From positions 2,046,001 to 2,110,000 of the forward strand of contig WOAB01000124.1 in NCBI GenBank assembly GCA_027886185.1: DNA of 64,000 bases. The letters run 5' to 3'. The notes beneath the pieces are model-generated. The model ran no database searches. It worked only from the letters and a program-made list of their open reading frames with translations, and was not told the origin of the DNA. Within the stretch, counting starts at the first letter, position 1; every line of letters starts with the position of its first letter. The DNA comes from Rheum nobile (taxonomy: Eukaryota; Streptophyta; Magnoliopsida; Caryophyllales; Polygonaceae). Of this stretch, positions 1-10,940 are shown in pieces. A program made the translations under genes and the position numbers.

Positions 1-360
1 CTTATATTTGGTGAAAAATGTGGTATATCAACTCCTCTGACAACCGAAACTATAGCGGTTAGAAATGCTTTAATCAAAGCACAAGAAATTGGTATACCTG
101 ATATCCAACTGGAATGTGACAACCTTACAATAGTGAACGTCCTGAATAAGATCTGGCACTGCCCATGGGATATCGAAATTTTAATTTCTTATATCCTTTG
201 TTTATTACAACTGTTTTCTTCAGTGCAGATCTGTCATGTCTTCCGAGAAACAAAAGTTACGGCCGATTGCATCGCGAAGCTGAGTCAGCGGAATTCCTTG
301 GAAGATATTCAAGTGAATTTAGAGCCTAATTTTTTTGTGGTTTTCCAGTCTAATTCTTAA
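1..360 (+). pseudogene. RNase H-like (RVT_3) domain fragment, cut by window edge
   Basis: An open frame runs from the first base to a stop at 358-360 (119 residues). It reads like the C-terminal half of the plant RNase H-like domain found at the end of non-LTR reverse transcriptases and in small stand-alone host proteins. The recognisable parts are a TTETIAVRNAL helix, an LECDN strand whose Asp matches a catalytic position, and a later HVFRETKVTADCIAKLS block. The first catalytic Asp would lie left of the window. No reverse transcriptase domain is visible here. It could be the end of a LINE or a domesticated RNase H gene. The assignment comes from motif recognition only. Confidence 0.6.
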
Positions 361-690
361 TGTATCAAAAAGAAAAGAAAAAAAGCATAGACTGACGGAT
401 ACATGAATATCGTGTGGGAATTAATGGGCTTTGATCGTATGTGATAGGAGTCAAAGGCCTATCAACTTGTTTCTGTATGATCCGGCCCAATGGCCCATGT
501 AGAAAAAAACAACTCACTCGAAAACTGATTTTTTTTTTTGTAATCTAAAATCAATAATATATACAAGACAATACAAACAACAAATTGCTCACCTAAAAAA
601 AATCCACCTATATACCCCTTTTACAACGACATATTGAAAACAAAATAACAAACTCAATATGCTATTGACAAATGATAAAAAAAAAAAAAA
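361..690. other. AT-rich spacer, 3' flank of the dioxygenase gene
   Basis: No gene is seen. The stretch holds A and T runs and presumably includes the 3' UTR of the minus-strand dioxygenase that ends at 691. No clear polyadenylation site can be picked. Confidence 0.5.
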
Positions 691-3600
691 CTAATGAATC
701 TTTCTAGATTCAATGAAATTTGTATCCTTATGATGAAGAGAAGAAATGTATTCCATAAAAGAGGCGAAATCCGTGTCTTTATATCGCTTTGGATTTTGGT
801 GATCGACGAGCTCAGCTGCTGGGCGTACCATGCTATCGAAGGTCAACGAATGTAAAGAAGCGATCGAATATCTTAGCTTGGAAGAGTTGACCAACACCCT
901 ATGCAACACGCTCTTGTATCTCCCATTGCTAAATATCTGCAACAACACGCACAAAACTTCAATTAGTCACGCGCGTACGTAAGGTAATTAATTCTAAAAA
1001 GGCGCGTGTGACTCGCGCGAGTGAAGTACCTCAAGGTGGTCGCCGACGTTGATGACAAAGGAGCCAGAGAGAGGGTCAACGGTGACCCATCTCTCCTTGT
1101 GCTGAATCTGAAGACCCTTGACGTCATCCTGTAGTAAGAGCGTGAGGAATCCGTAGTCGGAGTGCGGCGGCATTCCTAACGTCAGCTCCGGCTCCGGACA
1201 ACTCGGGTAGCAATTCAACACTAACAACTGACTTCCTCTGTTTAACTCATCCATGTAACTACTCGCCCCTAATCCTAAGCTTTCCATGATCGCCTCCATT
1301 ATCTTTAGGTACAACACTTTGGTTTGTACGGCGTACTTGTTACCTACTTCCCTGCACAATATATATTATATATATTGAAACCATTAATTGATGTTACAAA
1401 TAATTTGATTTAACTGTGGACTGGAGATTGATTATTAATTAGGTATATATACCTGAGGTGAGAGGGAGAAGAAGGCCAAAGGGGAAGGTGATCGGAGCTC
1501 AGTTTTAAGAAGTCTCTCCAGCAGAAGACGCCGTCTCGGTTTTGGTTGAAGCTGGTGCCGTAGCGAACCGGCGCAGATAGATCGGCGGTCATGTGTTTCT
1601 GCCTCTCCGTCATCGGCTGCTCGAAGAATCTCCTGCTTACGTCCGCCATCTCATCGATGAGATCGCTCGAAATCCCGTGGTTCGTCAACTGTATGTATAG
1701 CATACATTAAGTATAGAAAAATTATCACCAAATATACCACTTTGGTGGTAATAATTGCAAAGTTATACTTTTTTTATGGGTTATGACAAGAATATCCATA
1801 AATCTACCCAAATAAGGGTAAAAAAGACAAAACACATAATTTGGGTATAAAAATGAAAAGATAAAATCGAATTTACATTTACTTTTTCTTTTGCAATTGT
1901 AATGGATATTTTAATATATTTCGAAATAGAAGAAAAAAAAAATGTTAGGGTTTGAAATCTGAAATTGAAATCTGAAATCGGAGGTGGTGGGGGAGGCGGA
2001 GTTGCAGAGAGGAAGACGAGATGCAGAAATCGAAGTCGAGTTGCAGAGAGGAGGAAGACGACCGAAGAAGACGAAGTCGAAGCCGAAGCCGTCAACCCAG
2101 AAATCGACATCGAGTTGCAGAGAGGAGGAAGACGACCGGAGAAGACGAAGTCGAAGTCGAAGCCGAAGCCGAAGCCGTCAACCCAGAAATCGAAGTCGAG
2201 TTGCAGAGAGGAGGAAGACGACCAGAGAAGACGAAGTCGAAGCCGAAGCCGTCAACCCAGATCTGGCCGAGATCGAGGGATCTGGCCGAGAGGGATCTGG
2301 TCGAGATCTGGCCGAGATCGAGGCGGGAAGAGGCGGAGACAGAGAAATCGAGAAGTCGTCTTCAATGGCGTCTTCAACAGAGGTCGAGAAATCGAGAAAT
2401 TGTCTTCAATGGAGGTTTAGGGTTTAATGGAGGTTTGGGAGACAGAGAAGGCCGAGATCGAGGCGGGAAGAGGCGGAGACAAAGAGATCGAGGGGGAGGC
2501 GGTTTAGGGTTTAGGGTATGTGGCCGGAGAAGACGAGTTCTGGAAGGTCGTCGGAGAGGGAGTTCGGGCCGGAGAAGACGACCGAAATCTGGGGGGAGGT
2601 CGCCGGCACCCCTTTTCAATTTCTGATTTGGGAAATTTGTTTAAAGTTTTATTGATTATTATAATATTTTTAATTTTATTTTATTTTTTTATTTATAGAA
2701 AATAAATTTAATTTCAGATTTTTTGATTAAAAAAAAAGGTTAAAGAAAATTCAAAAAAAGTACTTTAGGATATTGTTGTAATATCTTTTAAAAGAAGTAC
2801 TACTTTGCAAATTTCTTGACCAAAGTGGTATAGGTTTGCAAATCAGCCTTAAGTATATACGTACGTACGTAGGGTTTAATCAAGTGAACATAATTATTAA
2901 CGGTTTGCCTAACCTATGTCCTAAGGGATGAATCCGTTTAAAAAAAAATTTAACATATAATTAAAAAAAATTATATAAAAAATCTTAACCACGTAGGTTA
3001 AAAAAATCAAATTACAAATTATAATATAAAATGAGAATGATGTACAAATAAATGTGCACAAATTTAACTTATATGTGCGTAAGTTTTTCATTGTATGAGC
3101 GTGAATTTATACACATTCAAAAATTATATATTTTTATTTATATATACATGAGTTATAAAAATATATAAATTTTTACATATACATAAATAAGTTTTTATAT
3201 CATTTTCTCATTTTACACGATAATCGTCTATTAATTATAACTTTAGCTATTTTGTTAAAATATATCAGTCAAAACTCTATGTCCAAAAATAGAACTTCAT
3301 GCTTAGGTATTTTATGAATGCGCATGTATATATACGTGATTACATGTACGTAACGTAATAGACCAATTGATTAAAGTAGACTCTTGAATTAGGTAGTCGA
3401 GTCAACGTTGACTTGTAAGAACTAGTACAGTATATCCATATACGACATATGTACATATAATATAATTTTGTTGCTATAATTAGATGTATGTTTAATAATC
3501 CCGCATTACAAATAAAATGGTATATATATATAAATTAATTAAATATACGTACTTGGAAGAAGCCGTAGCCTTGACAGGCTTGAGCGAGGGAACGGAGAAC

Positions 3601-3822
3601 CAGATGCCTATTGGGCCCATGGAGCTCACCAAAATCAATCACCGGCAACTCGATCAGATCATTCGAATTCCGTGGGTTTCGATCGGAAATCAGAGGACGA
3701 TCTGACGCAGGCAATACGTACTTGCTAGGAACCCTACTTATCCCTTTCTCCCACAAGTGTTTCACTCCCTTCTGATACTCTCCTTCATTCTCAGCCTCCA
3801 TCAACTTCATGGCGGGCGACAT
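691..3822 (-). CDS. 2-oxoglutarate/Fe(II)-dependent dioxygenase, four exons
   Basis: Predicted join on the minus strand: 3822-3553, 1688-1453, 1351-1030, 936-691. All three introns are GT-AG, the phases fit, and the exons total 1074 nt (357 residues plus stop), a normal length for the plant DOXC family. The N-terminal DIOX_N part spans about residues 55-165. The 2OG-FeII_Oxy domain carries His232 and Asp234 (PPHSDYG) and His288 (VLHRVL) as iron ligands, with Arg298 and Ser300 (RYS) for 2-oxoglutarate. The closest family I recall is Arabidopsis At2g36690 (GIM2)-type enzymes, often annotated flavanone 3-dioxygenase 3-like or DMR6-like; the substrate cannot be told from sequence. Expected to be soluble and cytosolic. 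The start is the ATG at 3822; an ATG at 3810 is an alternative. Intron 1 is 1864 bp because of a TIR element. No lesion is seen, so the gene may be functional. Confidence 0.85.
1728..2838. mobile_element. TIR element in intron 1, Mutator-like non-autonomous (putative)
   Basis: The ends are inverted: left TATACCACTTTGGT at 1733-1746, followed by a GCAAAGT block; the right end at about 2796-2838 gives TATACCACTTTGGT on the minus strand, followed by a GCAAAGTAGTAC block. The arms match imperfectly over about 40 bp. No clear target-site duplication is found. The interior is the purine-rich repeat at 1965-2626. Length about 1.1 kb. Confidence 0.55.
1965..2626. repeat. Purine-rich 74-86 bp tandem repeat
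   Basis: The block starting GTTGCAGAGAGGA recurs at 2001, 2040, 2114 and 2200, so units are 74-86 bp and vary by short GAAGCC-type insertions. A second motif, GAGGCGGGAAGAGGCGGAGA, occurs near 2318 and 2460. The plus strand has long open frames in all three frames because the repeat lacks T-rich codons. These would encode Arg/Glu/Ser-rich peptides and look like a composition effect. Confidence 0.8.
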
Positions 3823-3928
3823 TTCGATCAATATAATCAAGAAACCGATTGAGGAAGAGTTAATTAATTAATGATTGAATTGAGGAGGATATGGATGAGT
3901 TGGAGAAGATAAGGGGTGGGGGATAGTG

Positions 3929-3936
3929 TATTTATA
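3929..3936 (-). promoter_or_regulatory. TATA box of the dioxygenase gene
   Basis: The minus strand reads TATAAATA, ending about 107 bp before the ATG at 3822. That would place the transcription start near 3900 with an 80-nt leader. Inferred from motif and spacing. Confidence 0.5.
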
Positions 3937-5689
3937 TGTGTGGGAGGAAATTAAACCACGTACGAGTGTGTAAAACCGGTTTGAATCCATGGTTTGGGGG
4001 TTTATGAAAACCAGCTTTGGTTTTTGGAAGTTTTGTGCCAAGTGCATGGACTTTTTCCCCTTCCATGCACATTCACGAATTCGTCATCTTATGTACGTAC
4101 GTTATCATTGAATTAAATATTGAATGGATTGAATAAAAAATCCCCCAAAAGAAAGTCAAAAGGCCAATATACTACGGAGTACTAACCAGCTTGTCCAGTA
4201 CCGCAGTACGTAGCCTATAGAACTCCACCAATATCTGGTGATATGTCAAATGACGTGTTATTTTTTATATCACTTATAGTCGTGGTTGACAATTAATTTT
4301 TAATATTATATATTGTACGTATAGACAAGCGTGAACTAAGAATTATATCAATTCTACAATATTTTAACTTTATTTGAATTCCCAAGATAAAGATTTGAAT
4401 TATTAGCTGGATCCCTTATAAATAATTCAACTTTTTTTCAGTAGATAATTTACCTTTTTATTGCAACACTTACAAGTTTAGCTAGCACCACTAATGGCAT
4501 ATGCCAGCTGGGAAACGTAGACCCCACGTACTGCCCGCAGCGTTTGGAACTAGTGTCTCGTGACAGCTTTGCACGTACGTACAAAGAAAGAACGCCTTTC
4601 AAACATACAATTAGGAAATTATTATATAGGATTAAGGTTTTCATAGAACTAATGTTAGGATAAGAAGCGAGAAATAACATGGATCATTGGATGAGGGGAT
4701 GAAGGATTGAGATTAGAAGATGAAAATTTTAAATGAAAAAACACTGTGATAAAATTTGTAATTTTGATAAACTTTTTTTTTTTTGAACATGACCGTTCAA
4801 ATTATGAACATGACTTTTCGTTGACATGAACATGTTAACTGTGAACATGACCGCCCAGATAATGAACATTTGGTGTCACTTTATGAACGCGAAGTTTCGC
4901 ATTTCGCACGGTAAGAACATTTCGCACCGGAATCTCCCTCTAGTATATAGTGGTGAATTCTCATATATTTGAGTATTAAAGTAAAAAATATTATGGACAT
5001 TAGGATTAAGGAAATAGAGGAGGTTAAAAGGGGGGAAATAGTGAATAATGATGCTGTGACATAACCGTAAATATATCAATTTTTTTTTTTCGATTAACAT
5101 TTTTTTTTCGTCTCTGATCGTTCTGGAAATAGACAATTATTGACGTTTACGTATAAGTACTACATGTTCATTTTTATGTGTTGTAAAGTTCACATATAAC
5201 ATGTTTATGTTCAGGGGCGGACACATAATTGTAGTCCAGTGGGGGCTAAAATCTTGAAGAGTAAAATATTACCGTCTACCTTACACAAAAAAAAAACGAC
5301 AGCCAAAATCACTTCGTATTTCACACCATAAGAATTTAATTACAAATTTGGTCAATTCGAACCCCGAAATAGTACGAATATGAAAAAACTTGGTTACAAA
5401 GCAAACAAATACAAAACCTTAGGGACACTAATAGAAAAAAATCAATCTTGAAACACCAACATGAATAATCCTAAACTCAAATACACTAACATAAATTTCC
5501 CTACATTTAATTACAAATTTATTACTATTATCCACGGATAAGATAGCTTTTTTATGTCTAACTATTATATTCAGATAACCTAAAGAAATGTTGTTTAGGC
5601 CTAATTAATATAATTGATATTTAAGTTTTAAAAGTTTGGTGAGGTGGTAAACGCAGATGTGCACATCAAGAGCATAAACCCCTATATAT
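3937..5689. other. Intergenic region with degenerate GAACATGA repeats
   Basis: No gene is seen. At about 4785-4895 a TGAACATGAC-like word recurs about six times, and an inverted version appears at about 5160-5212, suggesting a decayed inverted-repeat element. At 5212 the sequence CAGGGGCGG resembles a hAT terminal sequence, but no partner end is found. Confidence 0.35.
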
Positions 5690-8600
5690 AAGTTTACGGA
5701 AAAGCTAAATGCACGCGAAATATTGTCTATATCGACGATATTTTACACGCTTATCTTAAATGTGTGGTTTTACACGCTTAAGGTAAGCGTGCAGGGGTAT
5801 TGTGGGTATTTTGAAAATACAGCTCACGGTTATTACACGCTTAACTTAAGCGTGTAGGTTTTATTTTTTGCAAGTTTAAAATCACACGCTTACCTTAAGC
5901 GTGTAGGCACTAAATATTTTTTTCAAAATTGCATTTTTTTTCCATAATCATGTAGAGAATTTTAATATGAGTCCGTACATATAAAATTCGTCCAAAACGG
6001 ACATCGTTTGCCCCTCCAAAAGCCCAAAAAACGAAGCCTTCCTACCCATTTTTTTTACAATTTCGTGCCCGGCATATAGCGCATTGTAGTGAATTTTTTT
6101 GGTATTTTTGCATTTTTCTACTATAATTTTGTATAAAATTTTAATACGAGTCCGTACATATAAAATACATCCAAAACGGATATTGTTTTCCCCTCCAAAA
6201 AGCCAAAAAGCGAGAATAGAAACTATAGTATTTAAGTAAAATATTTTATAATACTTAACTATAATGTATATTATGAACTTATGTATTATAGTTAAGTATT
6301 ATGAACTTATTACTTATATACTATAGTTAAGTATTAAGTAATAAGTACGAACTTATTACTTATTACTTAAGTATTACGAACTTATTACTTATATACTATA
6401 GTTAAGTATTATGAACTTATTACTTATATACTATAGTTATGTATTATAGTTAAGTATTACAAAATATATTAGTTATAAAGTATAGTTATGCATTATAATT
6501 AAGTATTACGTACTTATTACTTATATACTATAGTTACACATTATGGTTAAGTATTACGAACTTATTACTTATATACTATAGTTAAGTGTTAAGAACTTAT
6601 TACTTATATACTATAGTTACGTATTATAGTTAAGTATTATAAAATATATTAGTTATAAAGTATAGTTATGCATTATAATTAAGTATTACGTACTTATTAC
6701 TTATATACCATAGTTACACATTATGGTTAAGTATTACAAACTTATTACTTGTATACTATAGTTAAGTATTATGAACTTATTACTTATATACTATAGTTAC
6801 GTATTATAGTTAAGTATTACAAAATATATTAGTTATAAACTATAGTTACACATTATGGTAAGTATTATGAACTTATTTCTTATATACTATAGTTACGTAT
6901 TATAGTCAAGTATTACAAAATATATGAGTTATATACTATGGTTATATCCTATAGTTATATATTATGGTTATATCTTATAGTTATATCCAATTTTGTTATA
7001 TCTTATGGTTATATCATATAGTTATATACTATGGTTATATTTTATAGTTATATCCAATTTGGTTATATCATATAATTATATACTATGGTTATATCTTATA
7101 GTTATATCCAATTTGGTTATATCATATCGTTATATCCTATAATTATATACTATGGTTATATCTTATAGTTATATCTAATTTGATTATATCATATCATTAT
7201 ATCATATAATTATATATTATGATTATATCTTATAGTTATATCCAATTTGGTTATACCTTATGGTTATATCCTATAGTTATATCTTATAGTTATATCCAAT
7301 TTGGTTATATATTATGGTTATATCCTATACTTATATCTTATAGTTATATCCAATTTCGTTATATCATATCGTTATATCATATAGTTATATACTATGGTTA
7401 TATCTTATAGTTATATCCAATTTGATTATATCATATCGTTATATCCTATAATTATATATTATGATATATCTTATAGTTATATCCAATTTGATTATATCTT
7501 ATGGTTATATCCTATAGTTATATAATATGGTTATATCATTTAGTTATATCCAATTTGGTTATATCCTTTAGTTATATTCAATTTGGTTATATCTTATGGT
7601 TATGTCCTACAGTTATATAATATGGTTATATCCTTTAGTTATATACTATGGTTATATCCTATAAGTATTATGAACTTATTACTTATATACTATAGTTTTT
7701 TTTTGGGTGATATCTTATATACTATAGTTACGTATTATAGTTCAGTGTTACAAAATATATTAGTTATATACTATGGTTATATCCTATAGTTATATATTAT
7801 GGTTATATCTTATAGTTATATCCAATTTGGTTATATCTTATGATTATATCCTATAATTATATACTATGGTTATATCTTATAGTTATATCCAAATTGGTTA
7901 TATCATATCGTTATATCCTATAATTATATACTATGGTTATATCTTATAGTTATATCAAATTTGATTATATCTTATAGTTATATCAAATTTGGTTATATCC
8001 TTTAGTTATATCCTATAGTTATATAATATGGTTATATCATATAGTTATATATTATGGTTATATCTTATAGTTATATCCAATTTGGTTATATCCTATAGTT
8101 ATATACTATGGTTATATCCTTTAGTTATATACTATGGTTATATCCTATAGTTATATCTTATAGTTATATATAATTTGGTTATATCATATCGTTATATCCT
8201 ATAGTTCTATACTATGGTTATATCTTATAGTTATATCCAATTTGATTATATCATATCGTTATATCTTGTAATTATATATTATGATATATCTTATAGTTAT
8301 ATCCAATTTGGTTATATCTTATGGTTATATCCTTTAGTTATATACTATGGTTATATCCTATAAGTATTATGAACTTATTACTTTATTTACTTATATACTA
8401 TAGTTACGTATTAGTTAAGTATTACAAAATATATTAGTTATAAAGTATAGTTATGCATTATAATTAAGTATTACGTACCTATTACTTATATACTATAGTT
8501 ATGTATTATAGTTAAGTATTACAAACTTATTTTTTATATGAACTTAGTTACACATTATGGTTAAGTATTATTATGAACTTATTACTTATATATTATAGGT

Positions 8601-8776
8601 ATGCATTATGGTAAAGTATTACAAACTTATTACTTATAAAGTATAATTATGCATTATAGTTAAGTATTACAAACTTATTACTTATATACTATAGTTGCTA
8701 AAGTTTCTATTATCGTTTTTTGGCTTTTTGGAGGAGAAAACGATATCCGTTTTGGATGTATTTTATATATACGAAT
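5690..8776. mobile_element. Fold-back-type element 1 with AT satellite core, right arm truncated
   Basis: The left arm (about 5690-6215) starts GGAAAAGCTAAATGCACGCG and carries four near-palindromes built on ACACGCTTAA/TTAAGCGTGT at about 5744, 5772, 5834 and 5883. The core at 6220-8700 is low-complexity satellite. The right arm is only the inner ~75 bp (about 8700-8776, containing ACGATATCCGTTTTGGATG) before unrelated DNA begins. No transposase is seen. The arms match those of the element at 17225-20816. Confidence 0.7.
6220..8700. repeat. AT satellite arrays, two unit types
   Basis: Type 1 units (TTAAGTATTAYGAACTTATT plus TACTTATATACTATAG) fill about 6220-6940 and 8350-8700. Type 2 units (GGTTATATCYTATAGTTATA and TCCAATTTGGTTATATC, about 18 and 36 bp) fill about 6940-8350. 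The order is type 1, type 2, type 1. Tyr/Ile-rich open frames here are composition artefacts. Confidence 0.85.
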
Positions 8777-10139
8777 GATCAGTGCTATTTTGTAGTGCAT
8801 ATCTGGGGGTTATTACCAGGTTTGATGCACCGTTTGGATGGATTTAGAGCACAATCGTGGATTATGGAGTTAGAGTGGAGAAGTGAAGAAATCATGAGAT
8901 TTATAGAGGTTTGAAGTGTATTGAAGAGTAGAAGAACAATGTGCTGAATTCAAATGGTTCGTTATCTCTACTCAGATGTCCAAATAAAGTGATTCCAATT
9001 CGAGGAGTTAGATCTTGAAGTCTACTGCAAGTCTTCAAAATATGAGCGCAATCCGAGTTGGGAATCAAAAGTTACGGCGTTTTTACGGAAGTGTCGCAGA
9101 AGCTGAAGAAGACACCGTTGACGCCCCGCGCCAAAAGCCACCGCGACCCGGCGGTGGATCTCAGAGAAGGAACTAACGCCCCGTGGTGGGAGTCACCGCC
9201 CCGCGGTGGACTTGTTAACGCCTCGCGACCAGCGAGATATTATTTCCTAATTTGCATTTCCGGATTTCCTATTTTTGTTTTCTTATTTCCTTTAGTATTA
9301 TTTCTAGGTTTAGCTTATTTTCCCTAGCCTATTTAAGACCTTTTCCAGGTCTTGAGTAAGGAGACACTTTTATCATCGTAGTTTTTCTCAATTAGGGTTT
9401 CATTCACAAGCTGATGGAGCACTAATTTTCCTTTGTTCTAGTAGACGTTTGAAGCAATACAGTTGATTCTGTTGTGAGATTTCTATTCCTTGTTCTTATT
9501 CTTATATGTGTTGGTTTAATTCTCTTGGTTATATTGAGTATTGATTTATCGTTATTCTTCATAGCCTGTCCAACTAGGTTGAGTACTATTTATCAATTGC
9601 TAGGATTGCATATAGTGGAATACGAGTGCATATCTAGTAGCATACATGATTAAACATATAGTGGAATATGAGTGTTTAATTGTGAGTGAGAATTATTTAC
9701 ATGTTGAGTAGTAAGGTTTTCTTCTATTCGCATGTATCCTATATCCTTGCATGCATTGTTATTGCTTTATTAGTGGTAAGGTTTTCTTCCATTGATACTA
9801 TAGTAAGTACTATCAACAACTTTCTGAATTAGTAGTTAATAACGATCAGGGTGGAAACAACCATAAGAATAGTAAAAGAACTTGGATTTATAAGATTTCA
9901 GTGATCGACTTATATCTCTGTATTGTGGATCTCGTTCTAGTGAAACTACTTTCCCCAATCATATTCTCAAATCAACCAAAGCTGTTTACTTTACTGTGTT
10001 TGATAATCAAAACCCCCCTTGTTACTTTGCATGCTTTTAAACACATAGATTGATTACTTTCTCTCTGTGGGTTCAACCCTTGCTTGCTTGTTATACATCT
10101 GTTTAGTAGGTTTGTTAGGACTTTTACTTTGATTTGGCC
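8777..10139 (+). mobile_element. LTR-retrotransposon remnant, plus orientation
   Basis: This stretch looks like part of a long LTR: a GC-rich region with CCGCGGTG-type repeats (9118-9230), a TATTTAAG box near 9330, and a transcribed-leader-like segment that includes CTCTGTGGGTTCAACCC near 10064. I recall such a phrase from plant Ty3/gypsy LTRs. Both ends are cut by other repeats. No coding domain is found. Confidence 0.4.
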
Positions 10140-10300
10140 ATTCAACGATATTTGCATTGCATATTCCGGCCACGTTATTTGGGCGGCGGACGATTCGTAT
10201 TTTGGCCTTTTGAGGGGTCAAACGATGTCCGTTTTGGGCGAATTTTATATGGCCGGACTCGTATCGAGATGCTCTACAGGAATATGGAAAACAATTGCGG
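10140..10300. repeat. Fragment of fold-back element arm
   Basis: The segment containing CAAACGATGTCCGTTTTGGG and CGGACTCGTATCGAG matches the arm sequence at 20400-20545 at moderate divergence. It shows the family has a third, fragmentary copy here. Confidence 0.6.
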
Positions 10301-10413
10301 AAAGGACGATTTTTTTTGGACGAAATCTGGACAGAAGGCTCGTCGGTTTTGGGAGTTTTTTTGTGGTGGTGGTGGCGTCGTCGGAGAAGAAGGCGCGCTG
10401 CGTGCCCCTGGCT

Positions 10414-10425
10414 GCTCTGATACCA
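10414..10425 (-). other. Primer-binding site of a truncated retroelement
   Basis: The minus strand reads TGGTATCAGAGC, the complement of the plant initiator-Met tRNA 3' end. It lies two bases inside the LTR at 10428-10918, the same spacing as in the element at 32397-40038. Confidence 0.75.
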
Positions 10426-10427
10426 AT

Positions 10428-10918
10428 TGATGTGATCCGACGAAGCCACCACCGTGAGACGAATCGATGGGGTCGACTCGTCTCGCGAACGGATCTAGAT
10501 CAAGCAATTCACCGGGATCGCCAATGGGTTGTATTTGGGGTAGATTTGGGACAAGTAACAAGGGTGACGTTGAAGGCTTAAGGGGCGGAGTTTTCTCACG
10601 ACAAGGCTTAAGCTCAATAATTTCAACGTAGGGAATAATGAATACAATGAAGGCTATTTAAAGTCATAAGGCTCGACCAAGAACCCTAATGGGCTTGGGC
10701 CGAAAACATACTAATGGGCTAGCCCACTCTACAAGAGTGGAGCACACGCCCGAAATAGAAATGACTGAAATGGAAATACTAAAAAGGGAAACATGCTAAA
10801 ACGGGAAATAACATAACATAGACTAAACTAGACTAAGTCTTGAACCAAGGGGGACACCACAGTCTTGGTCGTCTAGGGCTCGTCGCTACCCGACTTGAGT
10901 CGAGCCCGGAACGCATCA
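10428..10918 (-). mobile_element. 5' LTR of a truncated retrotransposon
   Basis: A 491-bp TG...CA segment (TGATGTGATCC to AACGCATCA on the plus strand) sits directly beside a TGGTATCAGAGC primer site. About 110 bp of leader lies to its left before the fold-back fragment. No coding region and no second LTR are present, so this is a 5' remnant of a minus-oriented element. Confidence 0.6.
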
Positions 10919-10940
10919 ACATATCCATCTATTTATGCAG

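Noticed and set aside
2496..2515. TTTAGGG telomere-like motif
   Set aside because: Only two units inside a purine-rich repeat; too short for an interstitial telomere array.
1965..2626. Arg/Glu/Ser-rich proteins (about 150-200 residues) on the plus strand, SR-protein-like
   Set aside because: Open in all three frames because of repeat composition, inside an intron and a TIR element; no RRM or other domain.
7219..7789. Tyr/Ile/Ser-rich small proteins in the AT satellite
   Set aside because: Direct translation of the tandem repeat; similar peptides arise from the inverted array at 18037-18240.
5690..8776. CRISPR-like or centromeric satellite array
   Set aside because: Repeats are contiguous AT-rich units without unique spacers, and flanking arms show a transposon structure.
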